DNA from: Aquamicrobium sp.
GTDB lineage: Bacteria; Pseudomonadota; Alphaproteobacteria; Rhizobiales; Rhizobiaceae
Direction of reading: 5' to 3'
Length of the DNA: 5,120 bases
Assembly: GCA_014860725.1 (NCBI GenBank)
Contig: JACZJD010000097.1
Location: forward strand, 1 to 5,120
Shown here: positions 1-5,120 of the stretch, piece after piece
Layout of the letters: every line of letters starts with the position of its first letter
How positions within the stretch are numbered: the stretch's first letter is position 1
Position numbers and translations under genes: made by a program
Notes under the pieces: model-generated
Databases searched by the model: none
What the model saw: the letters and a program-made list of their open reading frames with translations, nothing else
Told to the model about the DNA's origin: nothing

Positions 1-59
1 AGCATCACCCCGAGCTGCAGCCCGTTGAGGATCTGTTCGATGAAGAGCGCGGTCTGCAA
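1..59 (-). CDS. LivH-type ABC transporter permease, N-terminal fragment (3' end outside window)
   Basis: Only the first 19 codons are visible, reading (M)QTALFIEQILNGLQLGVM. The EQ-LNGLQLGVM pattern is typical of the N-terminus of inner-membrane permeases of the branched-chain amino acid (LivH/HAAT) ABC family, where it leads into the first transmembrane helix. The frame has no ATG or GTG between here and the upstream palindromic element. The only plausible start is the TTG at 59-57, which lies exactly where family members begin. No convincing Shine-Dalgarno sequence precedes it; the upstream bases read CCCGAGCCCCACCC. The gene follows the solute-binding protein gene on the same strand, a standard order for this transporter type, so the two probably form one importer. 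Family assignment rests on a short stretch and on context. The rest of the protein lies outside the window. Confidence 0.72.
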   Translation of the reverse strand, partial: MQTALFIEQILNGLQLGVM

Positions 60-108
60 GGGTGGGGCTCGGGCTCTGTTGTGAGTGTAAGGATCGCGGC
101 GCGGACGT

Positions 109-250
109 CCCCCCTCTCCCCGTTCACGGGGAGAGGGGGGCCCGGAGGGCCGGGTGAGGGGCGGCGCAGACGTGGCAGGAACCCTTTCGACGTCTCCGCT
201 GCCCCTCATCCGGCTGCCGCCACCTTCTCCCCGTGAACGGGGAGAAGGTG
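109..250. repeat. Three-stem palindromic intergenic repeat element (rhizobial RIME/REP-like)
   Basis: This non-coding element is nearly symmetrical around position 181. A 14-bp perfect hairpin (109-122 with 127-140, loop TTCA) and a 13-bp perfect hairpin (221-233 with 238-250, loop TGAA) lie at the two ends. They are inverted copies of one another around the core CTCCCCGT..ACGGGGAG. Between them, 149-173 pairs with 190-214 over 25 positions, with two G-T pairs and one mismatch (167/196). The motifs CCCCTCATCCGGC and CTTCTCCCCGTGAACGGGGAGAAGG resemble short palindromic repeats seen many times between genes in Rhizobium, Sinorhizobium and Mesorhizobium genomes. This resemblance is from memory and was not searched. 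It fills most of the gap between the solute-binding protein and permease genes. Transcribed on the minus strand, it could shield the upstream mRNA from 3' exonucleases or partly terminate transcription. Confidence 0.78.
221..250 (-). other. Strong hairpin just downstream of the solute-binding protein gene
   Basis: A perfect 13-bp stem with a TGAA loop begins 19 bases after the TAG stop of the solute-binding protein gene in the direction of transcription. It is one end of the palindromic element. No T-run follows it on the minus strand, so it does not look like a standard intrinsic terminator. A role in protecting the 3' end of the mRNA or in partial termination is more plausible. That role is inferred from position alone. 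Confidence 0.55.
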
Positions 251-269
251 ATCGGCCGTGATGTGTCGC

Positions 270-1415
270 CTAGTTCAGCGCGCACTGCTCGGCATAGGCG
301 TCGCCGTGGTCGGTGAAGGCGGTGCCGACGATCTTGTTGGTCAGCACGTCGCCTTCCTTCACCACCTCGGTCACGTAGATGTCATGGATCGGGTGGTTGT
401 TGGTGTTGAAGGAGAATTTTCCGCGCACGCTGTCGAAATCGGCCTCCTTCAGCGCCACGCGGAAGGCGTCGGCGTCCTTGACGCTGGCCTTGGCGGCGGC
501 CGAGACGATCAGGTTGCCGGTGTCGTAGGCCTGTGCGGCGTAGATCGAGGGCAGGCGGCCGTATTCGGCCTGGAACGTCTCGACGAACGTCTTCGACGCC
601 TCGTTGTCGAGGTCCTTGGCCCACGAGCTCGACGCCTTCACGCCGAGGGCGGCGTCGCCGATCGCCGGCAGCACGTCCTGGCTGAACGAGAAGCCGGGGC
701 CGATCAGCGGGATGTCGACGCCCGACTGCGCATACTGCTTGACGAAGGCGATGCCCATGCCGCCCGGCAGGAAGATGAACACGGAATCCGCGCCCGAGGC
801 GCGGATCTGCGCGATCTCGGCCGCATAGTCGGTCTGGCCGACCTGGGTGTAGACCTCGCCGGCGAGCTCGCCCTTGTAGTAGCGCTTGAAGCCGGTGAGC
901 GAATCCGTGCCCGCCGGATAGTTGGGCGCCAGGATGAAGGTCTTCTTGTACGTCTCGCTGGCGTACTGGCCCATCGCCTCGTGGAAGTTGTCGTTCTGGT
1001 AGGCGACGTTGAAATAGTTCTCGTGGCACTGGCTGCCCGCGAGCGCCGAGGGGCCGGCATTGACCGAGATGTAGAACTTGCCCTGCGCCACCGCGCCCGG
1101 CACCACCGCCATGGCGAGGTTCGACCAGATGATGCCGGTCAGGATGTCGACCTGGTCGGACTGGATCATCTTGTCGGTGATCTGCACCGCGAGCTCGGGC
1201 TTCTGGCCGTCGTCCTCGGTGACGACCTCGATCTCGGCAGCGTCGTCGCCGGCGTTCTTCAGCGCCAGCAGGAAGCCGTCGCGGGCGTCGATGCCGAGGC
1301 CGGCGCCGCCGCCCGAAAGGGTGGTGATGAGGCCGACCTTCACCGGCTCGGCAAACGCCCCGCCGCTCATGCCCGTGGCGAGCGCAAGCACGCTCGCTGC
1401 AATCAGTTTACGCAT
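270..1415 (-). CDS. Periplasmic ABC transporter solute-binding protein, branched-chain amino acid (LivK/HAAT) type
   Basis: This 381-residue protein captures a small ligand in the periplasm and delivers it to an inner-membrane ABC importer. Residues 1-22 form a Sec signal peptide: a basic start (MRK), a hydrophobic core, and a signal peptidase I site AFA before Glu23. No lipobox cysteine is present, so it should be soluble. The mature protein opens with the strand VKVGLITTLSG, typical of the type I periplasmic-binding fold (Peripla_BP_6 family). It continues with DILTGIIWSN near 90-99, SVFIFLPGG near 211-219 and SIYAAQAYDTGNL near 290-302. Two cysteines, at 130 and 378, could form a disulfide. 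The length is normal for the family. The ATG at 1415 has GGGAG seven bases upstream. A LivH-like permease gene follows. Ligand specificity cannot be read from sequence. The adjoining kynA and aryl-CoA ligase genes suggest an aromatic amino acid or acid (tryptophan, kynurenine or anthranilate) rather than leucine. Confidence 0.93.
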   Translation of the reverse strand: MRKLIAASVLALATGMSGGAFAEPVKVGLITTLSGGGAGLGIDARDGFLLALKNAGDDAAEIEVVTEDDGQKPELAVQITDKMIQSDQVDILTGIIWSNLAMAVVPGAVAQGKFYISVNAGPSALAGSQCHENYFNVAYQNDNFHEAMGQYASETYKKTFILAPNYPAGTDSLTGFKRYYKGELAGEVYTQVGQTDYAAEIAQIRASGADSVFIFLPGGMGIAFVKQYAQSGVDIPLIGPGFSFSQDVLPAIGDAALGVKASSSWAKDLDNEASKTFVETFQAEYGRLPSIYAAQAYDTGNLIVSAAAKASVKDADAFRVALKEADFDSVRGKFSFNTNNHPIHDIYVTEVVKEGDVLTNKIVGTAFTDHGDAYAEQCALN

Positions 1416-1422
1416 TCCTTCA

Positions 1423-1427
1423 CTCCC
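1423..1427 (-). promoter_or_regulatory. Ribosome binding site of the solute-binding protein gene
   Basis: The minus strand reads GGGAG, then seven bases (TGAAGGA), then ATG at 1415. Spacing and composition are good and support this start. An earlier ATG overlapping the GGGAG is out of frame and is not used. Confidence 0.7.
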
Positions 1428-1436
1428 ATTTGTCTG

Positions 1437-1452
1437 GAGCCCTCGGGGGCTC
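1437..1452 (-). other. Perfect 6-bp hairpin in the leader of the solute-binding protein gene
   Basis: On the minus strand GAGCCC and GGGCTC pair perfectly around a CCGA loop. The hairpin ends 21 bases upstream of the ATG of the solute-binding protein and about 10 bases before its ribosome binding site. No T-run follows it, so it is not a classic terminator. It could stabilise the 5' end of a processed transcript, letting the binding protein be made in excess of its neighbours, or it could be part of a regulatory leader. Function is inference; the structure is directly visible. Confidence 0.5.
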
Positions 1453-1464
1453 GTCTACGATGAG

Positions 1465-1493
1465 AAAAAAATCGCGCGAGCGCCAGTCCGCGC
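1465..1493 (-). terminator. Possible intrinsic terminator or attenuator after kynA
   Basis: Directly after the kynA stop, the minus strand has GCGCG (1493-1489), a ten-base loop region that can partly pair internally, CGCGC (1478-1474), then GA and a run of seven T. A GC-rich stem followed by a T-run is the layout of a rho-independent terminator, but the stem is only 5 bp. Only about 50 bases remain between the T-run and the next start codon, and no convincing -35/-10 pair is visible there. Partial termination with read-through into the transporter genes therefore seems more likely than a full operon end. Confidence 0.42.
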
Positions 1494-1501
1494 CCGCATT
1501 T

Positions 1502-2341
1502 TTACAGCTCTGTCCTCACCCTCCACAGCTCCGGGAACAGCTCGACCTCCAGCATGCGCCGGAGATAGGCGACGCCCGCCGTGCCGCCGGTGCCGCGCTT
1601 CAGCCCGATGATGCGCTCGACCGTGGTGACGTGGTTGAAGCGCCAGCGGCGGAAATAGTCCTCGAAATCGACCAGCTTCTCGGCCAGCTCGTAGAGCGCC
1701 CAGTGGCTTTCGGGCGCGCGGTAGACGGCCTGCCAGGCCGCCGTCACCGCGTCGCTCGGCTGCCGCGGCTGCCGCCAGTCGCTGCGCGCCGCGTCGGTGC
1801 CGATGTCGAAGCCGTTGCGGTGGAGGAGAAGCAGCGCCTCGTCGTAGAGGCTCGGCCGCGCGAGGATGCCCTCGAGCCCGGCGATCACCTCCGGCCGGTG
1901 CTCGTGCGGCTTGAGCATGGCGAGGTTGCGGTTGCCGGCCAGGAACTCGATGGCGCGGTACTGCCACGACTGGAAGCCGGACGACTGGCCGAGCGCGCCG
2001 CGGAAGCGCGTGTATTCGCTGGGCGTCATGGTGCGCAGCACGTCCCAAGCGCTATTCAGCTGCTCGAAGATGCGCGCCACCCGCGTCAGCATCTTGAAGG
2101 CCGGGCGCACGTCGTCGGCGCGGATCGCCGCCATCGCGCCCGATACCTCGTGGATGGCGAGCTTCATCCACAGCTCCGAGGTCTGGTGCTGGATGATGAA
2201 CAGCAGCTCGTCGGGCGAGGCCGACAACGGCTCCTGCGCGTCGAGGATCTTCTCCAGATGCAGATAGTCGCCATAGGCCATGCGGTTGCGGAAATCGGTC
2301 TCCGCGCCGCCGGTGCCGCCCATATCCTCGGGGTCGCTCAT
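1502..2341 (-). CDS. kynA: Tryptophan 2,3-dioxygenase (heme-dependent)
   Basis: This 279-residue cytoplasmic enzyme inserts O2 into the indole ring of L-tryptophan to give N-formylkynurenine, the first step of the kynurenine pathway. The active-site pattern of the family is complete. [11 protein letters not shown] carries the distal histidine (His52). TPSEYTRFR has the Tyr110 and Arg114 pair that contacts substrate. [12 protein letters not shown] holds Ser121. [13 protein letters not shown] gives His237 as the likely axial heme ligand. The substrate-closing loop [11 protein letters not shown] lies at 250-260. These match residues known from the Xanthomonas enzyme (His55, Tyr113, Arg117, Ser124, His240). 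Length is normal. The ATG at 2341 overlaps the TGA of the upstream CoA ligase as ATGA and has GAGGAG eight bases before it. Overlap with the ligase implies translational coupling and catabolic use of tryptophan rather than NAD synthesis. Formamidase and kynureninase are not in the window. Confidence 0.97.
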   Translation of the reverse strand: MSDPEDMGGTGGAETDFRNRMAYGDYLHLEKILDAQEPLSASPDELLFIIQHQTSELWMKLAIHEVSGAMAAIRADDVRPAFKMLTRVARIFEQLNSAWDVLRTMTPSEYTRFRGALGQSSGFQSWQYRAIEFLAGNRNLAMLKPHEHRPEVIAGLEGILARPSLYDEALLLLHRNGFDIGTDAARSDWRQPRQPSDAVTAAWQAVYRAPESHWALYELAEKLVDFEDYFRRWRFNHVTTVERIIGLKRGTGGTAGVAYLRRMLEVELFPELWRVRTEL

Positions 2342-3981
2342 CGCTTGCGCTCCTCGCGAAGCCGGAAGCGCTGGATCTTGCCGGTCTGCGTCTTGGGCAG
2401 GGCCGCGACGAAGCGGACCGAGCGCGGATATTTGTAGGGCGCGATCGTCGCCTTGACGTGGTCCTGCAACAGCTTTGCCGTCTCGGCACTTGCCGCCGTG
2501 CCGTTGGCCAGCACCACATGCGCCTCGACGATCTGGCCGCGCTCCTCGTCCGGCGCGCCGATCACGGCGCATTCGGCGACGAGCGGGTGCGACAGCAGCG
2601 CCGCCTCCACCTCCGGCCCGGCGATGTTGTAGCCGGCCGACAGGATCATGTCGTCGGAGCGCGCGGCGAAGCGGAAGCGGCCGTCCTCGTGCTGGACGAA
2701 GCTGTCGCCCGTCAGGTTCCAGCCGTCGCGGACATAGTTCGCCTGCCGCTCGTCGGCGAGGTAGCGGCAGCCCGTCGGCCCGCGCACGGCGAGCCGCCCG
2801 ACCGTGCCCCGCGGCACCTCGTTCATGCGGTCGTCCACCACCTTCGCCTCGTAGCCCGCGACCGGCCGGCCGGTGACGCCCGGCGCGCGGTCGTCGAGGC
2901 GGTTGGTGATGAAGATGTGCAGCATCTCGGTCGCGCCGATGCCGTCGAGGATCGGCTTGCCGGTCCGTGCCTCCCATTCCTCGTAGACCGGGGCGGGCAG
3001 CGTCTCGCCGGCCGACACCGCGATCCTCAGCGAGGACAGGTCCGCACCCTCGTCCATCGCGTTGATCATCGCGCGATAGGCGGTCGGCGCGGTGAAGGAG
3101 ATGGTCGCACGGTACTTCTCGATGATCTCGACCATGTTGGGCGGGGTGGCGTTCTCGAGCAGCGTCGCCGCGGCCCCGAAGCGCAGCGGGAACACGGCGA
3201 GCCCGCCGAGGCCGAAGGTGAAGGCGAGCGGCGGCGAGCCGACGAAGACGTCGTCGGGCGTCACGTCCAGCACCTCCTTCGCATAGCCGTCGGCGATGAT
3301 GAGGATGTCGCGGTGGAAGTGCATCGTCGCCTTGGGCGCGCCGGTGGTGCCGGAGGTGAAGCCGAGCAGGCAGACGTCGTCGCGCCCGGTCCTCACCGCC
3401 TCGAAGGTGACGGGCTTGTCGAGCGCGACGCGGTCGAGCTCGGCATCGTGGTTGGCGGTGCCGTCGAAGCCGACGACCTGCTTCAGGAAGCGGCTTTCCT
3501 TGGCGCAGGCGACCAGCTCGTCCTTGATGCGCGTGTCGCAGAGCGCGAGCGCGATCTGCGCCTTGTCGACGATTTGGGCGAGCTCGCCGGCGCGCAGCAT
3601 CGGCATGGTGTTGACCACCACCGCGCCGGCCTTGGTGGCGGCGAGCCAGCAGGCCACCATGGCCGGGTTGTTGGGCGAGCGGATCAGCACCCGGTTGCCG
3701 GGCCTGACGCCGTAGTTCTCGACGAGCGCCCGGGCAAGCCGGTTGGTCCAGTCGGCGAGCTCCTTGTAGGTGCGGCGGCGGCCGTTGCCGATCAGCGCCG
3801 TGCGGTCGCCGAAGCCCTTCTCCACCATGCGGTCGGTCAGCTCGACGGCGCAGTTCAGGGTTTCGGGATAGTCGAAGCCGTCGAGCAGGAAGTCCGGCCG
3901 CTGGCCGGGCGGCGGCAGGTTGTCGCGGGCGAAGGTATCGACATGCGCGGAGGGGCCCAGGGTCGTCGTCGCGGTCATCAT
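2338..3981 (-). CDS. AMP-forming aryl-CoA ligase, probable 2-aminobenzoate(anthranilate)-CoA ligase
   Basis: This 547-residue ANL-superfamily enzyme activates a carboxylic acid with ATP to an acyl-AMP and then forms the CoA thioester in the cytoplasm. Core motifs occur in order: [16 protein letters not shown] (206-221, phosphate-binding loop), DGIGATEML (346-354), WNLTGD (421-426), the hinge region [13 protein letters not shown] (434-446), and [11 protein letters not shown] with catalytic Lys535. The N-terminal part and overall character match the benzoate/2-aminobenzoate-CoA ligase branch, represented by AbmG of the aerobic aminobenzoyl-CoA pathway. The location, overlapping kynA downstream and an acyl-CoA dehydrogenase upstream, favours anthranilate, the product of kynureninase. 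Benzoate or another aryl acid remains possible. There are two adjacent ATGs, at 3981 and 3978. The ribosome binding site GGGAG is four bases from the first and seven from the second, so the second may be the true start (546 residues). Either overlaps the stop of the dehydrogenase gene. Confidence 0.92.
   Translation of the reverse strand: MMTATTTLGPSAHVDTFARDNLPPPGQRPDFLLDGFDYPETLNCAVELTDRMVEKGFGDRTALIGNGRRRTYKELADWTNRLARALVENYGVRPGNRVLIRSPNNPAMVACWLAATKAGAVVVNTMPMLRAGELAQIVDKAQIALALCDTRIKDELVACAKESRFLKQVVGFDGTANHDAELDRVALDKPVTFEAVRTGRDDVCLLGFTSGTTGAPKATMHFHRDILIIADGYAKEVLDVTPDDVFVGSPPLAFTFGLGGLAVFPLRFGAAATLLENATPPNMVEIIEKYRATISFTAPTAYRAMINAMDEGADLSSLRIAVSAGETLPAPVYEEWEARTGKPILDGIGATEMLHIFITNRLDDRAPGVTGRPVAGYEAKVVDDRMNEVPRGTVGRLAVRGPTGCRYLADERQANYVRDGWNLTGDSFVQHEDGRFRFAARSDDMILSAGYNIAGPEVEAALLSHPLVAECAVIGAPDEERGQIVEAHVVLANGTAASAETAKLLQDHVKATIAPYKYPRSVRFVAALPKTQTGKIQRFRLREERKR
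2350..2355 (-). promoter_or_regulatory. Ribosome binding site of kynA
   Basis: GAGGAG lies eight bases upstream of the kynA ATG, inside the last codons of the CoA ligase gene. It fixes the start of kynA at 2341 against a longer reading in the same frame that runs far back into the ligase gene. Confidence 0.75.
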
Positions 3982-5120
3982 CCTGCTCCCATGGTCTGGC
4001 GGGCGATCACCACCTTCTGAACGTCCGACGCGCCCTCATAGATGCGCAGCGCGCGGATTTCGCGGTAGAGGCTTTCCACGATATGGCCGCGCCGCACGCC
4101 GTCGCCGCCGTGAAGCTGCACGGCCTTGTCGATGACGGACTGCGCCCGGTCGGTGGCGTAGAGCTTGGCCATCGCCGCCTCGCGGGTGACGCGGGCGGCG
4201 CCCGCATCCTTGGTCCAGGCGGCGCGGTAGATCAGGAGCGCGGCGGCATCGACGTCGAGCGCCATGTCGGCGACGTGGCCCTGCACCATCTGCAGGTCGA
4301 ACAGCGGCGCGCCGAACAGCTCGCGGCCGCGCACCCGCGACACGGTCTCGTCGAGCGCACGCCGCGCGAAGCCGAGCGCGGCCGCGCCAACGGTCGGGCG
4401 GAACACGTCGAGCACCGACATGGCGATGCGGAAGCCCTCGCCGGGCCTGCCGATCACCGCCGAGGCGGGCACGCGCACGCCGTCGAAGGAAAGGCGGGCG
4501 AGCGGATGCGGCGCCACCACCTCCAGCCGCTCGGCGACAGTGAGGCCCGGCGTGTCGGCCGGCACCACGAAGGCCGAGATGCCGCGCGCGCCCGGCGCCT
4601 CGCCGGTGCGGGCGAAGACGGTGTAGACGTCGGCGATGCCGCCGTTGGATATCCACGTCTTCTCGCCCGACAGCACGTAGTCGCCGCCGTCCGGCGTCGC
4701 GGTCATCTCCATATTGGCGACGTCCGAGCCCGAGCGCGGCTCGGAGAGCGCGAAGGCCGAGATCGCCTTGCCGGCGCGGGTCTTGCGCAGCCATTCCTTC
4801 TGCTCCGGCGTGCCGAACAGGCTGATCGCGCCGGTGCCGAGCCCCTGCATGGCGAAGGCGAAATCGGCGAGCCCGTCGTGGCGGGCGAGCGTTTCGCGCG
4901 TGAGGCACAGCGTGCGCACGTCGAGCGGGCGCGGGTCGTCGGGGTCGATGGCGGTGGGCAGGAGCCAGCCGCCTTGGCCCAGCGCCGCCACCAGCCTCCG
5001 GCAGGCGGCGTCGATGTCCGAATGGTCGGCCGGAAGGTTCTCGCCGCACCACGCGTCCAGCCGCTCGGCGTGGTCGCGGTGGCGATCCTCGAAGAACGGC
5101 CAGTCGAGGAAGGAGCGGTC
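3978..5120 (-). CDS. Acyl-CoA dehydrogenase family protein, 5' end outside window
   Basis: The frame is open to the window edge. 380 residues are visible and begin [20 protein letters not shown]. The GTG at 4991 is internal, because the 43 codons before it continue a typical dehydrogenase N-terminal helix. The enzyme removes two hydrogens from an acyl-CoA using FAD and passes electrons to ETF. Visible signatures, numbered from the first visible residue, are [10 protein letters not shown] (124-133, flavin/substrate binding), WISNGG (156-161), [14 protein letters not shown] (264-277), QLHGGDGV (335-342) and [10 protein letters not shown], which holds the likely catalytic base Glu362. The C-terminus is complete. 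Its TGA overlaps the ATG of the CoA ligase, so the two are probably co-translated. Substrate cannot be told from sequence. Context suggests an alicyclic or ring-opened CoA intermediate formed from 2-aminobenzoyl-CoA. Perhaps only the first few residues are missing. Confidence 0.94.
   Translation of the reverse strand, partial: DRSFLDWPFFEDRHRDHAERLDAWCGENLPADHSDIDAACRRLVAALGQGGWLLPTAIDPDDPRPLDVRTLCLTRETLARHDGLADFAFAMQGLGTGAISLFGTPEQKEWLRKTRAGKAISAFALSEPRSGSDVANMEMTATPDGGDYVLSGEKTWISNGGIADVYTVFARTGEAPGARGISAFVVPADTPGLTVAERLEVVAPHPLARLSFDGVRVPASAVIGRPGEGFRIAMSVLDVFRPTVGAAALGFARRALDETVSRVRGRELFGAPLFDLQMVQGHVADMALDVDAAALLIYRAAWTKDAGAARVTREAAMAKLYATDRAQSVIDKAVQLHGGDGVRRGHIVESLYREIRALRIYEGASDVQKVVIARQTMGAG
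3986..3990 (-). promoter_or_regulatory. Ribosome binding site of the CoA ligase gene
   Basis: GGGAG lies in the final codons of the acyl-CoA dehydrogenase gene, four bases before one ATG (3981) and seven before the next (3978). The longer spacing favours initiation at 3978. Confidence 0.6.

Noticed and set aside
109..250. CRISPR array
   Set aside because: There are only two repeat-like units, they are inverted relative to each other, and there are no regularly spaced direct repeats.
92..254. GATCG at 92-96 and 250-254 as a possible target-site duplication around the palindromic element
   Set aside because: The match is only five bases and the left copy is 12 bases away from the element edge. 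Chance is an adequate explanation.
258..1463. Plus-strand open frame of 401 codons antisense to the solute-binding protein
   Set aside because: It lies opposite a gene with a signal peptide and family motifs. The product is repetitive and Arg/Val/Gly-rich, and the frame runs through the intergenic hairpins. It is a composition artefact.
1455..1499. Fourteen-codon minus-strand frame (MRARTGARAIFFSS) ending just before the leader hairpin, as a possible attenuation leader peptide
   Set aside because: It has no well-spaced ribosome binding site, contains no Trp codon, and overlaps the putative terminator stem. The placement is suggestive but not supported.
1502..2977. kynA as a longer 491-residue protein from an upstream start at 2977
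   Set aside because: The extra part is an out-of-frame reading of the CoA ligase gene. The ATG at 2341 has a good ribosome binding site and gives a protein of normal family length.
2458..4020. Long plus-strand open frame of 520 codons antisense to the CoA ligase
   Set aside because: It mirrors a gene with complete ligase motifs in a GC-rich genome, where stop-free antisense frames are common. Its translation is low-complexity, rich in Arg, Val, Gly, Asp and His, with no recognisable domain.

Overview
The window is GC-rich, with third codon positions strongly biased to G or C. Every supported gene lies on the minus strand, so transcription runs from high to low coordinates. The protein sequences, the codon bias and a palindromic intergenic repeat of a familiar rhizobial type suggest an alphaproteobacterium of the Hyphomicrobiales, perhaps near Mesorhizobium or Aminobacter. 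That placement is inference from pattern recognition, not from a search.

In transcription order the window holds: (1) an acyl-CoA dehydrogenase cut off at its 5' end by the window edge (5120-3978); (2) an AMP-forming aryl-CoA ligase, most likely 2-aminobenzoate(anthranilate)-CoA ligase (3981-2338); (3) tryptophan 2,3-dioxygenase, kynA (2341-1502); (4) an 86-bp gap with a GC hairpin plus T-run and a second perfect hairpin (1501-1416); (5) a periplasmic branched-chain-amino-acid-type ABC solute-binding protein (1415-270); (6) a 210-bp gap mostly filled by a three-stem palindromic repeat element (109-250); and (7) the first 19 codons of a LivH-type ABC permease that runs off the low-coordinate end (59-1). 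The first three genes are joined by stop/start overlaps at both junctions, as expected for a translationally coupled operon.

The genes make sense as part of a tryptophan/kynurenine-to-anthranilate catabolic cluster. KynA opens the indole ring. Kynurenine formamidase and kynureninase, not visible here, would then give anthranilate. The ligase would activate anthranilate to 2-aminobenzoyl-CoA, and the acyl-CoA dehydrogenase would serve in the lower, beta-oxidation-like steps after the aromatic ring is dearomatised. The adjoining ABC importer may bring in a pathway substrate. Each protein family is well known. The most noteworthy points are the pathway assembly, the unassigned ligand of the transporter, and the RNA/DNA hairpins that separate the solute-binding protein gene from its neighbours on both sides.
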